Source of the DNA: Thalassospira xianhensis MCCC 1A02616
GTDB lineage: Bacteria > Pseudomonadota > Alphaproteobacteria > Rhodospirillales > Thalassospiraceae
DNA: 64,000 bases
Direction: 5' to 3'
Assembly (NCBI RefSeq): GCF_003326475.1
Contig: NZ_JPWA01000004.1
Coordinates: forward strand, 1 to 64,000
Part shown: positions 9,796-18,815 of the stretch, piece by piece
How the letters are laid out: each line of letters opens with the position of its first letter
Position numbering within the stretch: the stretch's first letter is position 1
Made by a program: the position numbers and the translations under genes
The notes under the pieces: generated by a model
What the model was told of the DNA's origin: nothing
The model's database searches: none
What the model saw: only the letters and a program-made list of their open reading frames with translations

Positions 9796-9827
9796 TTTAC
9801 GTAAACGTGAATTCGGACCTTTGTCAA
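9796..9827 (-). promoter_or_regulatory. Candidate LiuR box and -35 element upstream of the valine operon
   Basis: TTTACGTAAACGTGAA at 9796-9811 is a near-palindrome resembling the site recalled for LiuR, the MerR-type regulator of branched-chain amino acid catabolism. On the - strand TTGACA lies at 9822-9827, so the palindrome sits in the spacer downstream of the -35, the usual place for MerR-family activators. Consensus is from memory; the position and gene context are seen. Confidence 0.6.
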
Positions 9828-9830
9828 TTC

Positions 9831-9852
9831 ATTCGGTATAACAGTACCGAAT
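9831..9852. promoter_or_regulatory. Inverted repeat ATTCGGTA-N6-TACCGAAT (site 1)
   Basis: Perfect 8-bp arms flank TAACAG in the divergent intergene between the isobutyryl-CoA dehydrogenase and sulfhydrylase genes, just upstream of the dehydrogenase -35 element. An 18-of-22 match lies at 20131-20152 and a weaker match at 60937-60958. Dyad symmetry suggests a dimeric repressor or activator site; the cognate protein is unknown. Confidence 0.5.
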
Positions 9853-9983
9853 TATGTGAATGTATTCTGGTCGGGCTTTCTCATTCCGTCATTTGCGGAT
9901 TTTTCATCCACCTTCTTGTCGCCATGGCGCGAATATGCGTTACTTCCGCAAAATCAATACAACCTATAATCAGGGGAAACGAC

Positions 9984-11273
9984 ATGACAGGATCATCCAA
10001 ACCGGAAACCATCGTTTTACATGCAGGTTATCGTGCTGACCCGGCTACTGGCTCGGTCGCGGTACCGCTATATCAAACGACCAGTTACCAGTTCCGTGAT
10101 ACGCAACACGCAGCCGATCTCTTTGCTCTCAAGGAGCTCGGCAACATATATACACGCCTGATGAACCCGACCAATGATGTGCTGGAACAGCGCATTACAG
10201 CCCTTGAGGGCGGTGCCGCGGCGGTTGCCGTTGGCTCCGGTCAGGCGGCATCAACTTTCGCCGTACTTAATATCGCCCAAGCTGGCGACAATATCGTCAG
10301 TTCGACGGATTTGTATGGCGGCACATGGAACCTGTTTGCCAATACGTTCAAGCAGATGGGAATCGAAGTACGCTTTGCCGATCCATCCGACCCGGAAAAC
10401 TTCCGACGCCTGACGGATGACAAGACGCGCGCCTATTACGCCGAAACCCTGCCGAATCCCAAGCTTCATGTTTTCCCCATCCGCGAGGTCGCGAACATCG
10501 GGGATGAGCTCGGCGTTCCAGTGATCATGGACAATACCGCCGCGCCGGTGCTGTGCCGCCCCATCGATCATGGCGCGACTATTGTCATCTATTCGACCAC
10601 CAAATTTATTGCCGGGCATGGCACCTCGGTTGGCGGGATTGTTATCGATTCCGGCAGATTTGACTGGGAAAAACATGCAAAACGCTTCCCGTTGCTGAAC
10701 GAACCGGACCCCAGCTATCACGGTGCGGTCTGGACGCAGGCCGTCAAGCCGATCGGCCCGGTTGCCTATGCGATCAAGCTGCGTTGCACGTTGCTGCGTG
10801 ATGTTGGTGCGGCCGCCTCGCCGTTCAACTCGTTCCAGACCATTCAGGGCATGGAAACACTGCCGCTGCGCATGGAACGTCACTGCGAAAACAGCACCAA
10901 AGTTGCCGACTTCCTTTCGTCCCATCCAAAAGTCACCAAGGTGATCTATCCTGGCAAACAGGACGGCGAAAGCCGCCGCCGTGCCGATACTTACCTTAAG
11001 GGCGGGTACGGATCGCTTATGGGGTTTGAGCTTGCAGGCGGCAAAGCAGCCGGCGAGAAATTCATCAACAGCCTTGGCCTGTTTTATCATGTCGCCAATA
11101 TCGGCGACACCAGATCGCTTGCCATTCATCCGGCCACGACAACGCACAGCCAGCTTTCCGAACAGGATCGTATTTCATCTGGTGTGACGGACGGTTATGT
11201 CCGTCTGTCGATTGGTATCGAACATATCGATGACATTCTTGCCGATCTGAAACAGGCACTGGATAAAGCCTGA
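9984..11273 (+). CDS. metY: O-acetylhomoserine sulfhydrylase (aminocarboxypropyltransferase)
   Basis: A 429-residue PLP enzyme of the Cys/Met metabolism family, making homocysteine (or methionine with methanethiol) from O-acetylhomoserine and sulfide. The PLP lysine is Lys207 in YSTTKFIAGHG; the YTR phosphate-binding motif is at 56-58; the aspartate pairing with PLP is in IMDNTAA (183). The long insertion after residue 225 (WEKHAKRFPLLNEPDPSYHG) and the length of 425-430 separate this group from shorter MetB/MetZ proteins. The frame is open upstream, but ATG 9984 has AGGGG at good spacing and starts the conserved N-terminus. No SAM-II-like riboswitch is evident in the short leader. Confidence 0.92.
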   Translation: MTGSSKPETIVLHAGYRADPATGSVAVPLYQTTSYQFRDTQHAADLFALKELGNIYTRLMNPTNDVLEQRITALEGGAAAVAVGSGQAASTFAVLNIAQAGDNIVSSTDLYGGTWNLFANTFKQMGIEVRFADPSDPENFRRLTDDKTRAYYAETLPNPKLHVFPIREVANIGDELGVPVIMDNTAAPVLCRPIDHGATIVIYSTTKFIAGHGTSVGGIVIDSGRFDWEKHAKRFPLLNEPDPSYHGAVWTQAVKPIGPVAYAIKLRCTLLRDVGAAASPFNSFQTIQGMETLPLRMERHCENSTKVADFLSSHPKVTKVIYPGKQDGESRRRADTYLKGGYGSLMGFELAGGKAAGEKFINSLGLFYHVANIGDTRSLAIHPATTTHSQLSEQDRISSGVTDGYVRLSIGIEHIDDILADLKQALDKA

Positions 11274-11293
11274 GCCATCATATCGTTGAATAT

Positions 11294-11328
11294 AAAACCG
11301 GCCCTGTTTGTACGGGGCCGGTTTTTTA
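11294..11328 (+). terminator. Rho-independent terminator after metY
   Basis: AAAACCGGCCC pairs with GGGCCGGTTTT around a 10-base loop and ends in six T on the + strand, about 20 bases past the stop. Confidence 0.9.
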
Positions 11329-11393
11329 TTGACCATCTTCCCAATCAAAGGTAAACGCGCATTATCGGCAAAACATGCAAAACAGGCAAATCG

Positions 11394-12155
11394 ATGTCGA
11401 GTGTCAATTCGCGCCAGCGTGAAATCGAAAAACTCCTTCACAGCCAGGGCACAGTTCATATTCATGACCTGTCTGCACTTTTTCATGCGTCCCTTGATAC
11501 CATTCGGCGTGACCTGCGCCAGATGGAAGATGCCGGAAGTCTCAGGCGTATTCACGGGGGCGCTACGTTACCAAGTACTGCCCGCGAAGGGTTTCATGAC
11601 CGGGCACAGGATTTAAAGCCGGAACGCTCCGAAATCGCGCGCAAGGTCGCACATGACCTTGTTCCGGATCATGGTGTGGTCTTTTTTGATAGTGGTACAA
11701 CCATCTATGAAGTCGCCCGGAACCTGAAACCGACATTTTCCGGCACCGTGATCACGGTCAATCCCCTGATTGCCGTTGAACTGGCCAATCATCCGAATGC
11801 GAACATCATCATGATTGGCGGGATGGTTCTGAAACGTGATCTGGCGATCTGCGGACCGACGGCCATTGATGAAATACGCAACTACAATGCCGATCTTGTG
11901 CTGCTGGGCACCTGCGCCCTTCATCCCGAACTGGGTTTGACCACCAGCACGGCCGAAGAGCGCGCCACCAAGGCAGCGATGCTGGCACAATCTGCCGAAG
12001 CCATTGCTGTCACAACTGCCGACAAACTCGAAACCAGCTTGCCATTCAGGGTCTGTGACCTTGATGCGATTTCGCATCTGGTAACGGGCAGGAAGCTATC
12101 AAGCGGATATCTGAACAACTATACCGAACGCGGGATCAATGTGATCCTTGCCTGA
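11394..12155 (+). CDS. DeoR/GlpR-family transcriptional regulator
   Basis: A 253-residue regulator. An N-terminal winged helix-turn-helix (about 1-60) carries the DeoR signature: VHIHDLSALFHASLDTIRRDL followed by LRRIHGGA. The C-terminal half (about 75-235) is the sugar-phosphate-sensing DeoRC domain with FFDSGTTIYEVA and ADKLETSLPFRVCDL motifs. Family members usually repress sugar or polyol catabolism and are released by a phosphorylated intermediate. It is followed after 17 bases by an MFS carrier gene, a likely co-transcribed partner. The ligand cannot be read from sequence. Confidence 0.9.
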   Translation: MSSVNSRQREIEKLLHSQGTVHIHDLSALFHASLDTIRRDLRQMEDAGSLRRIHGGATLPSTAREGFHDRAQDLKPERSEIARKVAHDLVPDHGVVFFDSGTTIYEVARNLKPTFSGTVITVNPLIAVELANHPNANIIMIGGMVLKRDLAICGPTAIDEIRNYNADLVLLGTCALHPELGLTTSTAEERATKAAMLAQSAEAIAVTTADKLETSLPFRVCDLDAISHLVTGRKLSSGYLNNYTERGINVILA

Positions 12156-12172
12156 CGGAGGCCGAGCCCCAA

Positions 12173-13351
12173 ATGCCTATCTCCAACCAGATTGCCCACA
12201 ACCGGATCCGAGCCATTTTCTTTCTGCATGGTGCCGCCTTTTCAAGCTGGGTCCCGCATATTCCGCTGGTGCAGGAACGCCTTGGTTTTGGCCATGATGA
12301 CCTTGGTGCCATCTTGCTGGCTGCCGCGGTTGGCGTTCTTGCCGTCATGCCGGTTGCCGGTCGCCTATCGGACAAATTTGGCAGCGAACGCGTCGCACGC
12401 TATTCCGGGATTGCTTATTTCATTGCCGTTGGCATTCCCGTCTTCATGCCAAGCTTCATGTCGATTGCTATTGCCATGTTCGCACTTGGCTTTTTTGGCG
12501 CGTTCCTTGATATATCGATGAATGCCAATGGCCTGAATGTTGAACGGGCCAAGAAACGCAGCGTCATGTCCGGCCTGCACGGTTTCTGGAGCCTCGGGGG
12601 CTTTGCCGGTGCGGGCACGACAGCGGCATGGTTTGCCCTGCCCTTGCCGGTTGAATGGCACCTTCCCGTCATGCTGACCATTTTTCTGATTTTGCATCTG
12701 GTCCTTCAACGTCAATTGCTGCCAGATGCTGCCGTTCCCCATCCCGCCCAAACGCATGACGGATCATCTGCCAAACAGCGCGCGATGTTTCTGACACTAC
12801 TGCCATTTGGCGCCTGTGCCTTCATCGGCCAGTTTGGCGAAGGCGTTATTACCGACTGGGCAACGGTTCTGATGAATACGGAACTCAATTCCGGCCCGAC
12901 GATGGCGGCCGTGGGCTTTGCCTGCTATTCGGCGACCATGGCCATTACCCGCTTGTCGGGGGACTGGCTGGTTACGAAATTTGGCCGACCGCAAATCCTG
13001 CTGTCCAGTTCGGCATGCGCATCCTTTGGCCTGTTTGTGCTGGCACTTGCCCCGCACTACGTCGTTGCCTGGGTCGGGTGTGCCATCGCCGGGGTTGGAC
13101 TGGCAGTCATCCTGCCGCTTCTGATTTCTGCTGCGGCGGAGGCAAGTGGCAGAAGCGGCGGTGCGGTCGTTTCAACCATTGCGGCAACCGGTTACACCGC
13201 CTTGATGGCCGGGCCACCGGTTATTGGGGCGATTGGTCAACAGCTTGGACTGGTTACGGCTTTTGTCCTGACAGCAAGTTTTCTGGCCTTGATCATACCG
13301 GTTTATATGCTGACCATGCGTAAACGCCTTTATCGCGCCAGCAATAGTTGA
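12173..13351 (+). CDS. MFS transporter (YbjJ-like)
   Basis: A 392-residue integral membrane protein with about 12 hydrophobic segments. The N-terminal half has the pattern GAAFSSWVPHIPLVQERLGF and a loop 2-3 motif GRLSDKFGSERV (major facilitator signature). MSGLHGFWSLGGFAGAG in segment 5 resembles the YbjJ and fucose-permease-like branch. It directly follows the DeoR-type regulator with GGAGG in the 17-base gap. A role in uptake or export of the compound sensed by that regulator is inference; the substrate is unknown. Confidence 0.85.
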   Translation: MPISNQIAHNRIRAIFFLHGAAFSSWVPHIPLVQERLGFGHDDLGAILLAAAVGVLAVMPVAGRLSDKFGSERVARYSGIAYFIAVGIPVFMPSFMSIAIAMFALGFFGAFLDISMNANGLNVERAKKRSVMSGLHGFWSLGGFAGAGTTAAWFALPLPVEWHLPVMLTIFLILHLVLQRQLLPDAAVPHPAQTHDGSSAKQRAMFLTLLPFGACAFIGQFGEGVITDWATVLMNTELNSGPTMAAVGFACYSATMAITRLSGDWLVTKFGRPQILLSSSACASFGLFVLALAPHYVVAWVGCAIAGVGLAVILPLLISAAAEASGRSGGAVVSTIAATGYTALMAGPPVIGAIGQQLGLVTAFVLTASFLALIIPVYMLTMRKRLYRASNS

Positions 13352-13388
13352 TCCGCCGTCAATTCTGTCCCATAAATTGTCACCTCAT

Positions 13389-14432
<1,044 letters not shown>

Positions 14433-14437
14433 CAAGG

Positions 14438-14468
14438 GAACTTTTTTCCGCCTTTCTGGAAAAAGTTC
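14438..14468 (+). other. Hairpin just after hemB
   Basis: GAACTTTTTTCC and GGAAAAAGTTC form an almost perfect stem around an 8-base loop, starting 6 bases after the hemB stop. It is AT-rich and is followed by TTGATTTGTTCTTTTTG, so it may assist termination or protect the mRNA end. Confidence 0.5.
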
Positions 14469-14530
14469 TTGATTTGTTCTTTTTGTTGTGACATAAAGAT
14501 AAAGTCAACAGGACAAATGGGTCTGGAGAC

Positions 14531-14567
14531 AAAACCCGCAAAGCGTGATTCGCTTTTGCGGGTTTTT
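14531..14567 (+). terminator. Rho-independent terminator of hemB
   Basis: A 13-15 bp stem (AAAACCCGCAAAGCG with CGCTTTTGCGGGTTTT) with a 5-base loop ends in a T-run on the + strand. Confidence 0.9.
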
Positions 14568-14770
14568 GCGTTTCGGGCGGCAAAGACAGGAATGGGATGA
14601 TGATGAAGCAGCAATCTGATCGTCTGAAAGGACGACGGCGGTATCGCCAAAGGGGCATCACTGGCGCATGGAAAAGTCATTACGGCGGTGGTGCGTCCGG
14701 GCCGTGAGGGCATGCGAGATTTACGAAAAACTGTGGTTTATCATGACGGGAGAGATGTGCCCTTGGGGCA

Positions 14771-15269
14771 AGGGTGTTTGAACGGGGCAGCGAAAGCCGG
14801 GACGAGGTGAAGTTGGTTCGGTCCAGCTCAGTCCAGTCCGGAGCCAGTCCGGTCGGTGAAGTCTGGCAATGCCGAGGATCAGCAGGCCCGAATTGCGTCT
14901 GCATTGGATCGGCTGACTGAATTGGTTGGCTTGGCGATGGGGCCGATGGATCATTCGGAGATGCCGAAAGGCTGGTCATCAATGGCGGGATTTGTGCCTG
15001 CCCTGCGACAACGCCTTCATCCTTGGGGGGAGGTGCGCTTGCGGTGTCCATCGAAAGCCCGAGGCGTTTGTTCGGGGCAGCAGGGACTGGGGCGTGGTCG
15101 GTCTGGTGCAATCTAGTTCAGTCTAGCTCAGCCCCGTCCGTCCGGCCTACCCGGTCGGTGGCGTTTGGCGATGCAGAGGACAGCGGGGTTCGCGGGCTGG
15201 ATTGGATTGGTGGCGGGGCCGATGGTGCATTCGGACGTGCCGAAAGGTCGGTCATCGATGGCGACTTGG
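14771..15269. repeat. Imperfect tandem duplication in a gene-free region
   Basis: Two diverged copies, about 14771-14993 and 15061-15269, share the same order of landmarks: GTTTG then CGGGGCAG, GTCCAGCTCAGTC/GTCTAGCTCAGCC, CCGGTCGGTG, GGGGCCGATGG, ATTCGGA, GCCGAAAGG, GTCATC and ATGGCG. Offsets vary between 276 and 312 bases, so indels have accumulated. Short open frames in it lack ribosome-binding sites and differ between copies. I see no recognisable gene; it may be a decayed pseudogene or a non-coding repeat family. Confidence 0.65.
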
Positions 15270-15310
15270 GGGATTGGCTTGGCTGGATTGGTTTGTCGGC
15301 TGATCAAAAT

Positions 15311-15395
15311 CGTCATTCCCAGCGAAGCACAGGACAGACCCGGAATCCATGCCCTGTTGAAAGAGGCTGGATTCCGACCGTTGCGGGAATGACGA
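15311..15395. repeat. Nested palindromic intergenic element
   Basis: Outer arms CGTCATTCCC (15311-15320) and GGGAATGACG (15386-15395) enclose inner arms CGGAATCCA (15341-15349) and TGGATTCCG (15369-15377). This resembles the CGTCATTCCCG...GGAATCCA...TGGATTCC...CGGGAATGACG elements dispersed between genes in many proteobacterial genomes. It lies between the duplicated region and the HAD gene end and could also act as a bidirectional transcript barrier. Confidence 0.75.
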
Positions 15396-15452
15396 TCAGG
15401 TCGGGAGTGCCCTGTCAGCGGGCCTTTTTTTACCGGGTCGTTTTATCCGTTA

Positions 15453-16427
15453 TCAGGCACAGCAGGCTTCGCTTTTGGCACCTGAAACGTCAATGCCATG
15501 ACCAATCGCACGCGCACAAAAATGCGGACGCAAACCCGACTTTTCAAACAGGCTTTCGATATCATCCTGGCCGTCAAGGAACCCACCCTGATGCACCAGA
15601 AGCGTCTTGATGCCTGCCGCCAGCCCACCCAGCACATCGGTATGGATTGTATCACCTACCATCAGGACCCGGTCCCGGCTGATATCCGGGTGACGACGCA
15701 GGACTTCATCAAACACATGGCCATAGGGTTTGCCAACGCAATCAGGTATCACGTTGCAACGATCCGCCGCCTTATGGGCGAAATATCCGGACTCAACGGA
15801 CAGGAATGCCCCCATCGGCGCACAGATATCGGGATTGCCGACCAGAATGGGACGTGGATTGGCTACAAGGCTTTCTTCCAGATGATTCTGCTGGATATCG
15901 GACCAGTTTTCAGAATCAATAAGAACAAAACCGTCAACCGCATCATAAAGCGCACGATCCGCGCCAAGCGGTTCCACCCTGCCCGGCAGAATATCAAATG
16001 GCCAGTGAGCCGGCGCCATGGCCCCCCAATGAGACAGATCCTTGTAGGTTTCCATCATCGGGGCCACGAATTGCTGGCTGCTGATCAGGTTTGTCGTGTT
16101 GAAATCAAACCCGCGCCCGCGATGCCGTGCGAGGATTGCCTCGGCTGAACTGGATGCATCATTGGTGACAACGGCAAGTTTCTTTCCCGATTTCTGGAGG
16201 GCAGCAACGGTTTCGACCGCACCGGGAATGGCTTGCGCCCCGCTGTTGAGCACACCGAAAGCATCAAACACGATCAGATCAAATTGGTCCGCGATCTCCA
16301 GAAGATTCCCGACATACTGTGTTTTCGCAGGAACAGATGCCGGATCAACCTGCGGCAAACGCGGGGCATATTGCAGATAAGCTGCAATTGCCTGCTCAAA
16401 GCTGAGCTTCGGGCGGTTGATACTCAT
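15453..16427 (-). CDS. HAD-superfamily subclass IIA hydrolase-like protein
   Basis: A 324-residue protein of the NagD/TIGR01459-like branch of HAD subclass IIA. Motif I is LIVFDAFGVLNSG, motif II is VVTNDASSS, and the C-terminal motif is GKPYGHVFDEVLRR...VLMVGDTIHTDVLGG with the metal-binding Asp. The usual second Asp of motif I (DxD) is replaced by Phe, so ordinary phosphatase chemistry is doubtful. Start 16427 has AGGAG 10 bases upstream; the frame is open to 16499 but no ribosome-binding site supports that. Typical for the family are a large cap domain (about 145-245) and sugar- or nucleotide-phosphate substrates. It is a single gene; substrate unknown. Confidence 0.82.
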   Translation of the reverse strand: MSINRPKLSFEQAIAAYLQYAPRLPQVDPASVPAKTQYVGNLLEIADQFDLIVFDAFGVLNSGAQAIPGAVETVAALQKSGKKLAVVTNDASSSAEAILARHRGRGFDFNTTNLISSQQFVAPMMETYKDLSHWGAMAPAHWPFDILPGRVEPLGADRALYDAVDGFVLIDSENWSDIQQNHLEESLVANPRPILVGNPDICAPMGAFLSVESGYFAHKAADRCNVIPDCVGKPYGHVFDEVLRRHPDISRDRVLMVGDTIHTDVLGGLAAGIKTLLVHQGGFLDGQDDIESLFEKSGLRPHFCARAIGHGIDVSGAKSEACCA

Positions 16428-16912
16428 CTGTCCGTGTCTCCTGTCCGATAGAAAGCCATCCGTGAATTCGCCTGAAGGCATCAATCCGGATATGTTCATA
16501 TGAAAATCGCGACTGCTGTTGTAGCGGTTCCGCTTTCAATTGGAAAGCGATTGGTAATTTAATTAGCTATGCGCTGAAAACATAGCAATAAACAACGAAG
16601 CAAATCTGTATTATGACGTTATTTAAGCGTTTTCGTTGCAAAAACATGACTTTCTGCGCTTTCCAATCGCCAGCCATGCAAAAAACGCATTGGATTTCAC
16701 AATCAACCGGGCGTAGTTTGCTCTCACGAAATAAAAACGATGTATCGACTGGCTGATGCAAAGAAATGCAGATGATCATTCGGTACATAATAAGCAGACC
16801 GACACGTCAAACCAGTTAACTATTCCTTGATGGAATATCTTCGGTGAGCACATGCCGGTTATCTGAATGACAGCGCCAATTTGAAATTGGCCGGTTTGAA
16901 ATAGGTGATGAA
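16428..16912. other. AT-rich intergenic region with structured repeats
   Basis: No protein gene is supported. It holds CGCTTTC-N5-GAAAGCG at 16531-16549. A longer inverted pair follows: ATTGGAAAGCG at 16539-16549 and its complement at 16657-16667. Between them lies a small hairpin GCTATG...CATAGC near 16566-16586. It should contain the promoter of the DUF1127 gene and perhaps that of the HAD gene; a small RNA is possible but unproven. Confidence 0.4.
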
Positions 16913-17071
16913 ATGATCGTAACCAAGATTTTTGCTTTCCTGCGCGCCCTTCGTGTTCAGTACCAGACCCAGACTGCGCTCCGTAAACTTGATGCACGTG
17001 AGCTGGCAGATATCGGCCTGAACCGTGACATGATTGACGATGTTGCACATCGCGTTGCTTTCGGTCACTAA
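16913..17071 (+). CDS. DUF1127 small protein
   Basis: A 52-residue basic/amphipathic protein (MIVTKIFAFLRALRV start, RKLDARELADIGLNRDMI core). The R-L-x-ARELxDIGLxRxxI pattern is diagnostic of DUF1127 (YjiS-like) proteins, which are widespread in Alphaproteobacteria. Some short members influence RNA turnover or phosphate and carbon responses; a specific role here is not readable. It stands alone, with a strong bidirectional terminator 22 bases after the stop. The in-frame ATG at 16913 is used because the ATG at 16908 reaches a stop after two codons. Confidence 0.88.
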   Translation: MIVTKIFAFLRALRVQYQTQTALRKLDARELADIGLNRDMIDDVAHRVAFGH

Positions 17072-17093
17072 GCCAGACCGTAGCCGTCCAAAG

Positions 17094-17127
17094 AAAAGCC
17101 CCGGCATTGATTGCCGGGGCTTTTCTT
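17094..17127. terminator. Bidirectional terminator between DUF1127 gene and matB
   Basis: AAAAGCCCCGGCA/TGCCGGGGCTTTT around a 5-base loop gives T-runs on both strands, ending the two converging transcripts. Confidence 0.92.
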
Positions 17128-17175
17128 GTTTTCGGGATAATGTGCTGACAGGGCAAGCTGTCCCCTCGCCCTGTT

Positions 17176-18690
17176 CTAGTTGGCAAATACCGCGCTATAA
17201 TCCTCGCGCAGGATATTCTTCTGTACTTTTCCCATCGCATTACGCGGAAGTTCGGACACGAAGAAAACGCGCTTGGGCACTTTGAAATTGGCAAGCTGCC
17301 CCTTGATCGCATTGACCACGTCATCTTCGGACAATTTATCGCTGCTCCGGACAATAACGGCCACGACGGCCTCGCCAAAATCCGGATGCGCAACACCGAT
17401 CACGGCACTTTCGACAACACCATCCATCTTGTCGATGACCGTTTCGATTTCTTTCGGGTAAACGTTGAATCCGCCGGAGATCACAAGATCCTTGGCGCGA
17501 CCAACGATATGGACATATCCCTTGGCATCGATTTTCGCGATGTCACCGGTAATGAAGAAACCGTCTTCGCGGAATTCCTCGGCCGTCTTTTCCGGCATTT
17601 GCCAGTATCCGGCGAAAACGTTCGGGCCTCGTGCCTCCAGAACGCCGATCTCGTCGGTTCCAAGGACATTACCCTTTTCGTCACAGACCCGGACTTCCAC
17701 ATCCGGCAGGGCTGGTCCGACCGTATGCACGATCCGCTCGCCATTGAGTGGGTTGGACGTTGCCATCCCCATTTCAGTCATGCCGTAACGTTCCAGCAAC
17801 GCCTTGCCGGTCCGTTCCCTGAAGGCCACAAATGTTTCGGGCAGCAAGGGTGCCGATCCCGAAATGAACAACCGCATGCCCGATGTCACATCGGCATTAA
17901 AATCATCACCAGACAACAGCCGGACATAAAATGTCGGTACCCCCATCATGACAGTACTGCGCGGAAGCAGTGCCATGACCTGATCGCGGTCGAACTTCGG
18001 CAGGAAGAACATTTTCGATCCCGACAGCATCACGCAATGACACGCAATGAAAAGCCCGTGCGTATGGAAAATCGGAAGCGCATGTAAAAGAACATCGTCC
18101 GGGCCAAAGCCCCAAAGCTTCTCCAGGGTCGCGGCATTTGACCATAAATTGGTCTGGGTCATCATGGCGCCCTTTGGCTTGCCCGTCGTTCCAGAGGTGT
18201 AAAGAATGGCCGCAAGTTCATCATCTGCACAGGCAACCGGGGCAAATTCAGCGGGGAAATCCGCCGCCTGATGGATCAACGTCCCCTCGCCCGTCGTGCC
18301 AAGTGTCAAAACCTTTTCAACACCCTGTGCATCGGCAATTGCCATTACTTCATCTTCGCGGTGTGGCTGGCAGACAAAAACAATAGGTGCCGCGTTCCCC
18401 ATGAAATAGGCAAGTTCACCTGCCTGATACGCGGTATTCAGCGGCAGATAGACCAGACCTGCGCGGATACAGCCGAGATAAAGGAACAGGGATTCGGGGG
18501 ACTTATCGACCTGAACCGCGACGCGATCACCCTTTTTGGCACCAAGCGCGGTCAAAAGCCCGGCAATACGTGCGGACGCCGCATCGGCATCACCGTAGCT
18601 GTATGTTGTGCCCTCTGCCGTTTCGATCAGGACCTTGGACAGGTCAGATGGAAATCGGCTTCGTATGCGCATGAAAAGGCTGTTGGTCAC
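17176..18690 (-). CDS. matB: Malonyl-CoA synthetase (malonate-CoA ligase)
   Basis: A 504-residue ANL-superfamily adenylating enzyme that activates malonate to malonyl-CoA through malonyl-AMP. AMP-binding motifs are ILYTSGTTGKPKGA, LFISGSAPLLPETF, ERYGMTEMGMATSNP and GYVHIVGRAKDLVISGG, with the C-terminal catalytic lysine in RNAMGKVQK. Length and layout match MatB (503 residues in Rhodopseudomonas palustris). The start is GTG at 18690: GGGAAG lies 7 bases upstream and VTNSLF matches the family start, while a longer open frame has no support. It follows the decarboxylase gene by 125 bases. No malonyl-CoA decarboxylase or malonate carrier is adjacent, unlike classical mat operons. Confidence 0.88.
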   Translation of the reverse strand: MTNSLFMRIRSRFPSDLSKVLIETAEGTTYSYGDADAASARIAGLLTALGAKKGDRVAVQVDKSPESLFLYLGCIRAGLVYLPLNTAYQAGELAYFMGNAAPIVFVCQPHREDEVMAIADAQGVEKVLTLGTTGEGTLIHQAADFPAEFAPVACADDELAAILYTSGTTGKPKGAMMTQTNLWSNAATLEKLWGFGPDDVLLHALPIFHTHGLFIACHCVMLSGSKMFFLPKFDRDQVMALLPRSTVMMGVPTFYVRLLSGDDFNADVTSGMRLFISGSAPLLPETFVAFRERTGKALLERYGMTEMGMATSNPLNGERIVHTVGPALPDVEVRVCDEKGNVLGTDEIGVLEARGPNVFAGYWQMPEKTAEEFREDGFFITGDIAKIDAKGYVHIVGRAKDLVISGGFNVYPKEIETVIDKMDGVVESAVIGVAHPDFGEAVVAVIVRSSDKLSEDDVVNAIKGQLANFKVPKRVFFVSELPRNAMGKVQKNILREDYSAVFAN

Positions 18691-18815
18691 GGCGTATCTT
18701 CCCTGTTTCAGATCTTGTGCCGGGCATTCATGCTGCCCGGTGTCATAACAGGCAGCATAGTGCACACAAGAATATCCGCAAACAAGTACTGTTTTACCGC
18801 TATGGTCGGTTTTGG

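Noticed and set aside
9965..9970. TATAAT just before metY
   Set aside because: It lies 14 bases from the ATG, so a start from it would exclude the AGGGG ribosome-binding site from the mRNA. Probably coincidental.
9761..9983. SAM-II type riboswitch before metY
   Set aside because: I could not find the expected pseudoknot core sequences. The region instead shows two DNA dyads and a divergent promoter.
10251..11147. 298-residue - strand frame inside metY
   Set aside because: Fully covered by metY with its PLP site; shadow frame.
14680..15111. 143-residue - strand frame in the duplicated region
   Set aside because: Pro/Ser/Ala-rich, no ribosome-binding site, not preserved in the second copy of the duplication. 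Treated as non-coding.
16567..16788. 73-residue - strand frame before DUF1127
   Set aside because: AT-rich chance frame with clustered Cys/Ile and no ribosome-binding site.
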